This document shows positions 46,647-55,820 of a stretch of DNA of 64,000 nucleotides, in pieces. The notes below the pieces were generated by a model that saw only the letters and a list, made by a program, of their open reading frames with translations, had not been told where the DNA came from and searched no databases. The position numbers were made by a program, and so were the translations under genes. The DNA comes from Clostridium sp. Cult2 (GTDB lineage: Bacteria > Bacillota > Clostridia > Tissierellales > Tepidimicrobiaceae): the NCBI RefSeq assembly GCF_021655075.1, contig NZ_PPXX01000112.1, positions 1 through 64,000 of the forward strand, given 5' to 3'. Positions within the stretch are counted from its first letter, which is position 1. Each line of letters begins with the position of its first letter.

Positions 46647-47063
46647 ATGTCAGGTTTATTTAAATTTAAAAAAGACCAAAAGGGGCAGTCTGTTGTTGAG
46701 TTTGCAATACTATTGCCTATATTACTACTTTTATTAATGGGGATTATTCAATTTGGAATTATTTTTAGTGCCCAAATAGCTTTGACAAATGCTGCTAGAG
46801 AAGGGGCTAGGGCTGCATCTGTTGGCAAAACTGAAGCAGAAGTGAAAAAGAGAGTAATAGATGCCATTGAAGGTCATAAAACATTGGATTTGGTGGAGGG
46901 TAATATTACTGTAGATTATCCAGATAGTGTTGGGAAGGAAGTAAAAGTTATTATTAATGATGCCAGTATAAATTTAATAGTTCCAGTTCCCGATGTTTTT
47001 GTTCCTGGAAATAGTATAAATATAGGTGCTAAAGCATCTATGAGATCAGAAGTACTACCCTAA
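46647..47063 (+). CDS. tadE: TadE-like pseudopilin
   Basis: A 138-residue protein with a TadE domain. The N-terminal KKDQKGQSVVEFAILLPIL gives a processing-like G-QSVVEF site followed by a membrane helix, and NAAREGARAAS is the conserved TadE segment. It is a minor pseudopilin of the Tad system, needed for fibril assembly in other bacteria. ATG at 46647 behind GAGGTGG; its frame begins in the end of tadV. Confidence 0.9.
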   Translation: MSGLFKFKKDQKGQSVVEFAILLPILLLLLMGIIQFGIIFSAQIALTNAAREGARAASVGKTEAEVKKRVIDAIEGHKTLDLVEGNITVDYPDSVGKEVKVIINDASINLIVPVPDVFVPGNSINIGAKASMRSEVLP

Positions 47064-47095
47064 ATTATTTGCCTTAATAGGAGAGGGTGTAATTT

Positions 47096-48130
47096 ATGTT
47101 TAAAAAAATAAAATTCTTATTCAAAGATGATAGGGGACAGTCGTTAATAATGGTAGCCCTAATGATGATTGTATTATTAGGGGTTACTGCTTTAACAGTT
47201 GATTATGGATTCTTAGCATGGCAAAGAAGAAGCCTCCAAAACGCAGCAGATGCAGGGGCATTAGCCGCTGCATGGGAATTACCCGATGGAGATATTGATG
47301 GAATAGCTGAAATTTATACTAATGAACATGTTGAAGATAGTTTTGATAAAGCCATTAAAATCAATGATGATAGGGCTGTCCAAGTAGATGTAAATAAGGA
47401 ATATAATAGGTTCTTTGGGAGAATATTTGGAGATGAAGATTATATTGTAACTGCTACTGCAACAGCGGAGAAAACCTCATGGTATACAGGAATATTGCCA
47501 TTTGGGTTAAGGGATAATTATGATGGAGAATTAGATGAATTATCACTTAGTGAATATGTAGAACATATGAAAAATCTTAAAGATACAGCAATGAATATAT
47601 GGGGAAAAGACGATGAATCTCATCTAAAATTTGGATTAATAAAATTAGGTCCCTTTAGTAGGGATAAAAATGGTCAATATAAGGAGAATACATCTCCTAA
47701 AGATGTTATTGAAAATGGTGTTGATAAAAGTATTTATGGAAGATCAATAAATATAGAGGAAGGTAAGGAAAATTCTATTGAACAAAGCAAAAATTCACTA
47801 TCTGATTTTTTGCAAAAAAGCGGAAACAAGGCTTATCTCATCGGAATTTTACCAGGAAGAGCTTCTTATATTAACAGTAACGGAAAAAGTGGCATCGAAG
47901 GGAATGGGCAGGGAGATATAAATAATAGTGGTAATGATAATACAACTGCTTATTGGGGTGAATATGTAATTCTATATTTTGAAAACATAGTGCTTTCTAT
48001 GGAAAATGATGATGAAGGGAAAGAAAAAGTAAATTTATTAGGTACTTTAAAAGAGGTCTACAATATTTATGAAGATGAATTTCCAAAAGAGAATTTTTAT
48101 AAAGGAAGAAGTAGTAGACTTATTAAATAA
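47096..48130 (+). CDS. TadG-like protein
   Basis: A 344-residue protein with the TadG-like N-terminal domain: DDRGQSLIMVALMMIVLLG (membrane helix) and DYGFLAWQRRSLQNAADAGALAAA. The rest is a long extracellular part rich in Asp, Asn and Lys without the von Willebrand domain of classical TadG; a separate VWA protein is encoded at the end of the operon. GGAGAGGG precedes the ATG. A minor pilus or anchoring component is likely. Confidence 0.87.
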   Translation: MFKKIKFLFKDDRGQSLIMVALMMIVLLGVTALTVDYGFLAWQRRSLQNAADAGALAAAWELPDGDIDGIAEIYTNEHVEDSFDKAIKINDDRAVQVDVNKEYNRFFGRIFGDEDYIVTATATAEKTSWYTGILPFGLRDNYDGELDELSLSEYVEHMKNLKDTAMNIWGKDDESHLKFGLIKLGPFSRDKNGQYKENTSPKDVIENGVDKSIYGRSINIEEGKENSIEQSKNSLSDFLQKSGNKAYLIGILPGRASYINSNGKSGIEGNGQGDINNSGNDNTTAYWGEYVILYFENIVLSMENDDEGKEKVNLLGTLKEVYNIYEDEFPKENFYKGRSSRLIK

Positions 48131-48154
48131 CCAATAAAAAGGTAGGTGCTGTCT

Positions 48155-48865
48155 ATGAAAGTAAATAAACGGATTTTATTAATCGGGGTAATTCTTGGTC
48201 TAATTACTGTATTTTTATTAAATAGATATATTAATACTATAAAGAAAACTGAAGATGTAGGGGTTACAACCTCCTATTCGGAAGTAGTTGTAGCCCAAAC
48301 ATCTATACCTGCTCATATTAGAATTACTGAAGAGATGGTAAAATTATCTTCAATCCCTACAGATGGTATACACCCAGATGCAGTAACCGATTTAGAAAAA
48401 GTAATTGGAAAAATCTCTAAGGCAGAAATTATTAATGAAGAGCAGATATTAGCAGGTAGAGTTGCTATGGAAGATTTAGATGAGATTTTATCCTATAGGA
48501 TACCAGAAGATATGAGGGCTATTACCATACCTGTCAATGAAGTTTCAGGGGTGGCAAACTATATATCCGTAGGGGACAAAATCGATATACTAGCTACCTA
48601 TGATATAGAAGAATCAAAAACTTATACTCAACTTCAAAACATAGAGGTATTGGAATTAGGTAGTTTAAAAAGTTCTGTGGAATCTGAAACCACTCAACAA
48701 CCTAATACCATAACTATTTTAGTCAACCCAGAGCAAGCTGAGGTTATAGCTTTTGCCACTATAAATGGAGAATTTCATTTAACATTAAGAAATCCAATTG
48801 ATATTAATAATATTGAGTTGGACCATTATGGTTTCGATAATTTCGAATCCTTTAGAATGAGGTGA
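48155..48865 (+). CDS. cpaB: Flp pilus assembly protein CpaB (RcpC)
   Basis: A 236-residue CpaB/RcpC protein: one N-terminal membrane helix (about residues 5-22), an SAF domain (VVVAQTSIPAHIRITEEMV near residue 45), and the RcpC domain with MRAITIPVNEVSGVANYISVGDKID. In didermic bacteria RcpC works with the secretin RcpA, which is absent here, so it presumably acts at the cell wall. The ATG at 48155 has GGTAGGTG upstream. Confidence 0.9.
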   Translation: MKVNKRILLIGVILGLITVFLLNRYINTIKKTEDVGVTTSYSEVVVAQTSIPAHIRITEEMVKLSSIPTDGIHPDAVTDLEKVIGKISKAEIINEEQILAGRVAMEDLDEILSYRIPEDMRAITIPVNEVSGVANYISVGDKIDILATYDIEESKTYTQLQNIEVLELGSLKSSVESETTQQPNTITILVNPEQAEVIAFATINGEFHLTLRNPIDINNIELDHYGFDNFESFRMR

Positions 48866-48870
48866 TAGAT

Positions 48871-50043
48871 TTGGAAAAAATAAAAGTATTAATAGTTGAA
48901 GTTCAGGAAGAAGAGAGAAGACTAGTATCTGATACCCTTTCTAAGGTGGATTATATTACTTTAGTAGGTGAAACAGAGGATTTAGAAGAAACAAATTATA
49001 CAATAGAGGAATACAGCCCAAATGTAATCCTATTAGGAGATAATTTAGAATTTGATAAATATTCTTTTGCAAGGTCCTTATCTAAGGAGTATCCAGAAAT
49101 TGCAATAATAATAATAGAAGATGAGTTAAGAGAAGATACAGTATATAAAGCCATGTTTGCTGGGGCAAAGGATGTTGTTATAACACCTATTAATTCTGCA
49201 AAGCTAATTGATTCCATATATAGGTCTTATGAATTAGTTAAGGACAAAAGGATTGTCCACAGGGATAGACCTATTAGTACTAAAAGGAAATCTAGAAGAG
49301 GCCATGTTATTACCGTTTTTAGCACCAAGGGTGGAGTAGGTAAAACCTTTATATCTACAAATTTAGCTGCTTCCTTGGCAAAGAATACTGAAAAAAGAGT
49401 ATGCTTAGTAGATTTGGATTTAGATTTTGGAAATGTTGCTTTAGCATTAAATATTATACCCAGGTATACAATTTTAGATATTGTAGATGATATTAGAAAT
49501 ATTGACCAAGATTTAATTGAATCCTATCTAATTCCCCATGAATCGGGAATAAAAGTCCTTCCTGCCAATGCAAAACCCCAAATAAATGAGTTTGTAAACG
49601 CTGAACATATAGAAATAATTCTTCGTGCATTACAAGGGACTTTTGATTATATTGTAGTAGATATGCCTGCTAGATTTTATGAACCTATTAATCCCGCATT
49701 TCAATTTGCAGATATACTACTGATGATTACTACCCCAGAGATTTCTACTCTGAGAAATGTAAAAGCGTCAATTCTTACATTACATGAATTCAATTTTCCA
49801 AAATCCAAGATTAAGGTAGTATTAAATAGAGCAGATAATAAGGGGCAAATAAGGCCTAAGGATGTAGAGAGTACTTTAAGTGAAAACCTATTTGGAATAA
49901 TTGATGCTGATTATAAATTGGCAATTCTTTCGTTAAATAATGGGAATCCAATAGTACTAGATAAACCTAGGTCTTCAATAAGTAAATCTATTGTAAATTT
50001 AGTTAAGAATATAAACTCTGAATTTCAGATTGAACAGAAATAA
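48871..50043 (+). CDS. tadZ: Tad pilus localisation ATPase TadZ/CpaE
   Basis: A ParA/MinD-like ATPase of 390 residues with an N-terminal receiver-like domain (residues 1-120; the phosphate-acceptor aspartate region LLGDNLEFD is atypical). The deviant Walker A STKGGVGKT spans residues 151-159, followed by LVDLDLDFGN and VVDMPARF. TadZ places the pilus apparatus at a pole. TTG start at 48871 with GAGGTGAT upstream; a GTG nine bases earlier overlaps the end of cpaB. Confidence 0.92.
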   Translation: MEKIKVLIVEVQEEERRLVSDTLSKVDYITLVGETEDLEETNYTIEEYSPNVILLGDNLEFDKYSFARSLSKEYPEIAIIIIEDELREDTVYKAMFAGAKDVVITPINSAKLIDSIYRSYELVKDKRIVHRDRPISTKRKSRRGHVITVFSTKGGVGKTFISTNLAASLAKNTEKRVCLVDLDLDFGNVALALNIIPRYTILDIVDDIRNIDQDLIESYLIPHESGIKVLPANAKPQINEFVNAEHIEIILRALQGTFDYIVVDMPARFYEPINPAFQFADILLMITTPEISTLRNVKASILTLHEFNFPKSKIKVVLNRADNKGQIRPKDVESTLSENLFGIIDADYKLAILSLNNGNPIVLDKPRSSISKSIVNLVKNINSEFQIEQK

Positions 50044-50057
50044 TTGGAGGTGAAGTA

Positions 50058-51428
50058 ATGGCCAAAGACTCTTTTGATTTTAATAGATTGTCAGGTAATG
50101 GAAATGGAAGCAAACTTATTGCTGGAACATCTGAATTAGTATCTAGGAAGAAAAAGGAATTAGAAGAAATAGCCAATGAAACTCTGTCGAAAGTCATAGA
50201 AATTATAACTGGTAGTCCTGAAAACCATAATGATTTACAGAAGAAATTTGTCCTTGATGAAACCAATAGAATAATTAATGAAATTTTATTTGAAAGTAAA
50301 AGGAATTTATCCTTTGGAGATAAGCAAAAAATTGCCAACTATGTAATGGACGAAGTATTTGGATATGGGCCTATTACTTCCCTTATTGGAGACCCTACTA
50401 TAACAGAAATTATGGTCAATGGTCCAGAGGATATCTATATTGAACGGAAAGGAAGAATTATTAAAGTAGAAAATTCTTTTAGAGATGATAACCATATAAT
50501 GCATACAATTGATAAAATTATATCCCCTTTAGGAAGAAGAGTTGATGAAAGTTCTCCCATGGTAGACGGTAGACTTCCTGATGGATCAAGGGTCAATGTT
50601 ATTATTCCTCCCCTCTCTGTAAAGGGACCAACTATTACTATACGTAAATTTGCTGTAGAACCATATACCTTAGAGGATTTAATTACTTTTGGAACCCTTA
50701 ATCAGGATTTGGCAAGAATTTTAAAGGCAAGCGTAAGAGGAAGAATCAACATTATCGTATCAGGAGGTACAGGTAGTGGCAAAACCACATTATTAAATGT
50801 AATTTCTGGATTCATTCCTAATGCAGAGAGAATCGTTACCATAGAAGACGCTGCTGAACTGCAACTTCAACAAGAGCATGTAGTTTCATTAGAAAGTAGG
50901 CCTCCTAATATTGAAGGTAAGGGTCAAATTACCATTAGGGATTTGGTTATTAACTCATTGCGTATGAGACCAGATAGGATTATAGTGGGTGAAGTAAGGG
51001 GAGGAGAAGCCTTAGACATGCTTCAAGCTATGAATACAGGCCACGATGGTTCCATAACCACTATCCATGCTAATAGCGCAAGGGATACCTTAGCTCGCCT
51101 TGAGACTATGGTTATGATGTCTGGAATGGAACTTCCATCTAGGGCTATTAGGGAACAAATTTCATCTGCAATTAATTTAATCGTATATTGCTCTAGATTT
51201 AATGATGGTTCTAGAAAAATAGTTAAAGTTACAGAAATAGTAGGAATGGAAGGGGATACTGTTACATTACAGGATTTATATGTATTTAGGCATGAAGGTT
51301 TTGATGAAGGTGGCACTGTATTAGGTAAACATGTGCCAACAGGTATAGTACCAAAATTCTTAGAAAAGATAAAAGCGTATGGTGAGAGCATTTCAGCCTC
51401 TGTATTCTCTGCTGATAGGAGGTTTTAA
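50058..51428 (+). CDS. tadA: Tad secretion ATPase TadA (CpaF)
   Basis: Hexameric secretion ATPase of the GspE/VirB11 superfamily, 456 residues. Walker A GGTGSGKTT has Lys242; the Asp box, Walker B (MRPDRIIVGEVRGGEALDML) and the His box (TGHDGSITTIHANS) are all present. It powers both extension and retraction of Flp pili in the systems studied. GGAGGTG precedes the ATG. Confidence 0.95.
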   Translation: MAKDSFDFNRLSGNGNGSKLIAGTSELVSRKKKELEEIANETLSKVIEIITGSPENHNDLQKKFVLDETNRIINEILFESKRNLSFGDKQKIANYVMDEVFGYGPITSLIGDPTITEIMVNGPEDIYIERKGRIIKVENSFRDDNHIMHTIDKIISPLGRRVDESSPMVDGRLPDGSRVNVIIPPLSVKGPTITIRKFAVEPYTLEDLITFGTLNQDLARILKASVRGRINIIVSGGTGSGKTTLLNVISGFIPNAERIVTIEDAAELQLQQEHVVSLESRPPNIEGKGQITIRDLVINSLRMRPDRIIVGEVRGGEALDMLQAMNTGHDGSITTIHANSARDTLARLETMVMMSGMELPSRAIREQISSAINLIVYCSRFNDGSRKIVKVTEIVGMEGDTVTLQDLYVFRHEGFDEGGTVLGKHVPTGIVPKFLEKIKAYGESISASVFSADRRF

Positions 51429-51429
51429 T

Positions 51430-52389
51430 ATGCTTTTTGTGAGTCTTTTACTAGTATTTTTATCCGTAGTTTTTATAGTATTAGGTTTATATAATATGAT
51501 ATTTGCAAAACGAAGGAGTATAATAAATAGATTAGAGGTTTACACTACAGAAAATTATAGCTATAATGCAGATTTTAATATAAGTCTAAGACAATTCATA
51601 TTGAATATTATTGGATTAGTAGTTAGAAAAATGTCCAGAAGAAATTATATGGATATAAAGCAAAAAAAACTTAATCAAGCCTATGTTTTTATGAAAGCTG
51701 AGGAGTTTTTAGGTATTTCTATACTATTTGGTATTCTTGGTTTTCTTTTAATTTATTTTGTAACTAAACTTTGGTATTTGGGATTAATTGGTATGCTAAT
51801 TGGGTTTAAAATTCCAGACATTTATGTGGGAAATCTTAAAAAACAAAGGATGAAAAAATTAAACTCCCAGCTTCCAGAGGCCTTATCCATTTTATCTAAT
51901 GGTCTTAGAGCAGGTTTTAGTTTTGTTCAATCAATGTCAGTTGCAACTAATGAATTGGAGACACCTATTAAAGATGAATTCTTAAGAATAGTTAGGGATA
52001 ATACCATAGGAAAACCGTTAGAAGAAGCTTTATTGGATTTTTCAGAGAGAGTTGATGATGAAGATGTGGATATGTTAGTAACAGCCTTGATTATACAGAG
52101 GAAGGTTGGAGGAAATTTGGCTGAAATCCTTGATACCATAGCTGATACTATTAGAGATAGAATGAGAATTCGTGGTGAAATTAAGACATTGACTGCTCAA
52201 AGTAAATTATCAGCTATAATAATATCCATATTACCCTTTGTAGTGGCTATAATGATATTTATAATGAATCCTAGCTATATAAAAGAGCTCTTTCAAAGTA
52301 ATGTTGGAATTTTTATGGCAATAGGTGGATTGATTATGCAGGTTCTAGGCATATTCATTATGATGAAGTTAGCTGATGTGGAAATTTAG
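51430..52389 (+). CDS. tadB: Tad pilus inner membrane platform protein TadB
   Basis: A 319-residue membrane protein with a type II secretion F domain (about residues 150-275; QLPEALSILSNGLRAGFS is the typical motif) and four or five helices. With TadC it forms the platform on which TadA acts. The ATG at 51430 follows AGGAGG embedded in the tadA end; the open frame upstream overlaps tadA. Confidence 0.92.
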   Translation: MLFVSLLLVFLSVVFIVLGLYNMIFAKRRSIINRLEVYTTENYSYNADFNISLRQFILNIIGLVVRKMSRRNYMDIKQKKLNQAYVFMKAEEFLGISILFGILGFLLIYFVTKLWYLGLIGMLIGFKIPDIYVGNLKKQRMKKLNSQLPEALSILSNGLRAGFSFVQSMSVATNELETPIKDEFLRIVRDNTIGKPLEEALLDFSERVDDEDVDMLVTALIIQRKVGGNLAEILDTIADTIRDRMRIRGEIKTLTAQSKLSAIIISILPFVVAIMIFIMNPSYIKELFQSNVGIFMAIGGLIMQVLGIFIMMKLADVEI

Positions 52390-52401
52390 AGAGGTGAAGC
52401 T

Positions 52402-53322
52402 ATGAAATACTTAATCTATTTTCTAGTTATAATAACCGTTGCCTTTATATTTACGATTATATATTATATTTTATTCAGTAGGAGAAAAGAAGTAAAAAAA
52501 AGACTAGATGATGTGAAAGATTTATTTAAAGACCACCAAGAAGAAACGATTTTATCCCAACCATTTAATGATAGAATTATTAAACCCCTTTATCAAAAAG
52601 TCGTTGGACTTATTGGTAAAGTTACCCCCTATCAGGTAAACCATAGTTTACAAAAAATTATTGCTTATGCTGGCGAACCTAATAATATTACGGTGAATAG
52701 GTTTATTGCTATTCAGATTATGTTAGCTATAATAATCCCCGCAACAACCTATATTTTGTATAATACTTTTGGTAATAATAAAAATAAAATATTATTAATA
52801 TTATTAAGTATAGTTGGTTTTATTATCCCAATATATATCCTAAGAATAAAAGCTAAGGATAGACAGATGAAAATTCAAAAATCCTTACCAGATATGTTGG
52901 ATTTGTTGTTTGTTAGTGTAGAAGCTGGTTTAGGATTTGATATGGCATTGAAGAGAACTACAGAAAAAATGCCAGGACCTTTATCTGAAGAATTTAATAG
53001 GGCTTTGGATGAGATAAATAAGGGAAGAAAAAGAGAAAATGCATTGAGAGCTGTAGCTCACCGAACAGGAGTAAATGATTTGTCTACTTTTATTTCTGCA
53101 GTCATCCAATCGGAACAATTAGGAAGCAATATAGCCAATATGTTAAGAATTCAATCTTCTTCAATGAGGCAGAAAAGGCGACAAAGAGCAGAAGAGCTAG
53201 CAATGAAAGTACCAATAAAGATGTTATTTCCACTTGTTTTTTTTATGTTACCAGCATTGTTTATTGTAATATTAGGTCCAGCAGTTATTAGAATAGTAAG
53301 CATTTTCGGGGAAATATTCTAA
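52402..53322 (+). CDS. tadC: Tad pilus inner membrane platform protein TadC
   Basis: A 306-residue membrane protein with a C-terminal type II secretion F domain (QKSLPDMLDLLFVSVEAGLG near residue 155). It is the paralogue and partner of TadB. AGAGGTGAAG precedes the ATG, 12 nt after tadB. Confidence 0.92.
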   Translation: MKYLIYFLVIITVAFIFTIIYYILFSRRKEVKKRLDDVKDLFKDHQEETILSQPFNDRIIKPLYQKVVGLIGKVTPYQVNHSLQKIIAYAGEPNNITVNRFIAIQIMLAIIIPATTYILYNTFGNNKNKILLILLSIVGFIIPIYILRIKAKDRQMKIQKSLPDMLDLLFVSVEAGLGFDMALKRTTEKMPGPLSEEFNRALDEINKGRKRENALRAVAHRTGVNDLSTFISAVIQSEQLGSNIANMLRIQSSSMRQKRRQRAEELAMKVPIKMLFPLVFFMLPALFIVILGPAVIRIVSIFGEIF

Positions 53323-53334
53323 ATTTGGGGTGAT

Positions 53335-55272
53335 ATGATGAAAAGACACAATAGACTTATAATTATATTTATTCTAGTCCTTCTTTTGATTTTCCAAAAT
53401 ATATTTATTAATGCTGAGAATGGTGAGGATTTACTGGCCATTTCATTAATTATAGATACTTCTGGTAGTATGAAAGAGACAGACCCCCAAAGACTCCGTG
53501 AAAAAGCAGCTAATGTATTTATTGATTTATTAGCTCAGGATGACTTTCTGGGCATTATTACTTTTGATAACTATGTTAATTTAGTAATTCCAATGGAACA
53601 ACTAAAGGATAACAGTGTTAGGCAATCCTTCAAAGAAAGGTTAGCCCCTCATTTAGAAGCAGGAGGAGATACTAATTATACAGCTGCTTTTATTAAAGCT
53701 AATGAGGAACTTTCAAAATTAGAAGCTCTAAGTTCACGAAAGGTAATTGTATTATTGACTGATGGAAAACCAACTATTAATAATTCAGAATCTATGTGGA
53801 AAGTAGTTACAGATTTAAGTTTAAATGACTATCCTGTTTATTCCATTGGATTTAGCGATGATGTAGATGTAGATATATTAAATAGAATTGCTGAAGAAAC
53901 TAAAGGTAATGTTAGAATATTTAAAGATGATATAGATTTAGACAAAAATTTAATTCAATTGCTAAAATCAAGAGAGATAATTGCAGAACAATTACTAACC
54001 CCTAAAGAAGATCTATTAAGCAATATGCTTTCTTTATCTACTGGTTTTTGGATGAAGAGGGAAGGATATAGAAATGGAGAGGAAGCTATAGTATCAGCAA
54101 CCTTAAATTTAGGTACTAATAGGCTTCAAAGGGGAATAGATTTAAAAATTGATAAATTCAATCTTAATATTTATTATGATGACGGGACGGATTTAATCAT
54201 TCCTCTATTAGATGATGGAGAAGTAAGCCATGGGGATATTATGGTAGATGATGGAATATGGTCTAATAAAATAGTTTTTGATAAAAATGGTAAAGGGAAG
54301 GCTAGTATAATAGTTTCTGGTATATATAAAAATGAACCATTTATGATTACAAAATCAATTGGAGAATATGTAGTAGCGAAACCTGGAAATGTTTTCATAA
54401 CCTCCTATGAAAAAAACTTATTGGCCCGGAAGGGTAAAACATTATCCATTCCTCTTTCCTTTAATAATGTATCACCCTTTAAGGAAGTTGTATTTATTGA
54501 TATTGATGAAAAAATAGGCAGTTCTAGTATTAAGCAGATTGGATTAGAACCAAATTCAAAAGTAGATTTAGATTTATTAATAGATTTAAATTCCAATTTA
54601 GATAATGGAAACTATGATTTAACAATTGGCTTTAAGCCATTAAACGAATTTACTACTATTGGTTATACTAAATTGAATTATAAAATTGAGGTAATATCTT
54701 ATTTTGAAAATTTATCAAGAAATATAAAAACTAGATATGAACCGGTTATAGCTTTTGCAGGAATTGTTATTGGCATTTTATTATTTATATATATTATTGG
54801 TATATTATTATATATATTAATTGTTAGACCCCAGGTGAATATTAAGGGAGTATTAACCTATTGGGACGGAAATAACTTTGAAGATTGTAAGAGTATAGAT
54901 TTAACCAATAAAAAGAAAAAGGAGATAATAATTACTTTTAATCCTGAAAAAGATGGAGATTTTTATATACCAGGTAGCAAATTTAATTATGATATAGTAA
55001 TTACAAAGGAATTTATTGAGAAAAGAAGGAATTTTATATTAGGCTGGAAAACACTTTTTACTCGTAACGCAGATATTATTCAGATCCTTAGATGTACTAA
55101 GCCTGGAATTATTATATATGAAAGTGATATATATACTTCTATTACATTAAACCATGACAAGGAATTTTCATCTGGTGGATTTGATTTTCATTTTACCAAA
55201 TACCAACCAAAATGGATTAAAGAGGCCGTAGAAGGAAGAAACATATTGGAGGATAGACATGATACAATATAA
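53335..55272 (+). CDS. Secreted von Willebrand factor A domain protein with membrane anchor
   Basis: A 645-residue protein. A signal peptide (residues 1-28, ending INA-EN) is followed by a VWA domain (about 35-210) with an intact MIDAS motif DTSGSMKETD (Asp41, Ser43, Ser45). A beta-rich middle (250-460) resembles VWA-linked adhesive or BatA-like proteins. One membrane helix (about 472-500) is followed by a cytosolic or wall-proximal beta domain. Its place in the Tad operon suggests a metal-dependent adhesin or assembly factor, replacing the VWA part of classical TadG; that role is inferred. Confidence 0.85.
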   Translation: MMKRHNRLIIIFILVLLLIFQNIFINAENGEDLLAISLIIDTSGSMKETDPQRLREKAANVFIDLLAQDDFLGIITFDNYVNLVIPMEQLKDNSVRQSFKERLAPHLEAGGDTNYTAAFIKANEELSKLEALSSRKVIVLLTDGKPTINNSESMWKVVTDLSLNDYPVYSIGFSDDVDVDILNRIAEETKGNVRIFKDDIDLDKNLIQLLKSREIIAEQLLTPKEDLLSNMLSLSTGFWMKREGYRNGEEAIVSATLNLGTNRLQRGIDLKIDKFNLNIYYDDGTDLIIPLLDDGEVSHGDIMVDDGIWSNKIVFDKNGKGKASIIVSGIYKNEPFMITKSIGEYVVAKPGNVFITSYEKNLLARKGKTLSIPLSFNNVSPFKEVVFIDIDEKIGSSSIKQIGLEPNSKVDLDLLIDLNSNLDNGNYDLTIGFKPLNEFTTIGYTKLNYKIEVISYFENLSRNIKTRYEPVIAFAGIVIGILLFIYIIGILLYILIVRPQVNIKGVLTYWDGNNFEDCKSIDLTNKKKKEIIITFNPEKDGDFYIPGSKFNYDIVITKEFIEKRRNFILGWKTLFTRNADIIQILRCTKPGIIIYESDIYTSITLNHDKEFSSGGFDFHFTKYQPKWIKEAVEGRNILEDRHDTI

Positions 55273-55624
55273 GATTTTGAATTTATCCAAAGGTACTGTT
55301 TTTCTAGAGGATGTAATTATAGCAAAAAGCTTTTTTGCTAGACTTAAGGGTCTTTTAGGGAAAGATAATCTAGAAGAAGATGAGGGAATAATAATTAAAC
55401 CTTGTAATTCTGTCCACACCATAGGTATGAAATTAACCATAGATGTAGCCTTTGTAGATAAGAATAATAAGGTAATTCATATAATATCTGAAATGCCACC
55501 AGGGAAACTTAGTCCTATTATAAGGGGAGGAGTTTATGCAATAGAAGCTAGGGCAGGAACCATTGAAAGAAAACAATTGAATATAGGAGACAAATTGGAG
55601 ATTATAGAATCTGGATTGAAATAG
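55259..55624 (+). CDS. DUF192 family protein at the end of the Tad operon
   Basis: A 121-residue DUF192 protein. The FFARLKGLLGKDNLEEDEGIIIKPCNSVHTIGM core and the C-terminal EARAGTIERKQLNIGDKLEI match the family, whose biochemical role is unknown to me. No signal peptide. The ATG follows TTGGAGG and overlaps the VWA gene by 14 nt, so it is part of the pilus operon. The overlap implies a functional link to the VWA protein or the pilus. Confidence 0.88.
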   Translation: MIQYKILNLSKGTVFLEDVIIAKSFFARLKGLLGKDNLEEDEGIIIKPCNSVHTIGMKLTIDVAFVDKNNKVIHIISEMPPGKLSPIIRGGVYAIEARAGTIERKQLNIGDKLEIIESGLK

Positions 55625-55656
55625 CCTTAATTAGAATATATTCTATTTAAGGCTAT
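55621..55656 (+). terminator. Likely end of the Tad operon
   Basis: ATAGCCTTAA pairs with TTAAGGCTAT (10 bp), loop partly self-complementary (AGAATATATTCT). The T tract is weak (AATTATC), so termination may be partial. Confidence 0.5.
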
Positions 55657-55691
55657 AATTATCTCCAATATATTATTATCTGGAAGATTAA

Positions 55692-55720
55692 TTGACATTT
55701 ACCAATAAAAAGGATAAAAT
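55692..55720 (+). promoter_or_regulatory. Promoter of the class V aminotransferase gene
   Basis: TTGACA (55692-55697) and TAAAAT (55715-55720), 17-nt spacer, about 100 nt before the gene. Confidence 0.65.
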
Positions 55721-55820
55721 GATTTAACAAAACTAGATGTAAATTTATGTAACGAAAAGTTTTTTCTATTGGACAAGTTAATATTAATTATTATAGAAAA
55801 AATATAGGGGGTAGATTGAA

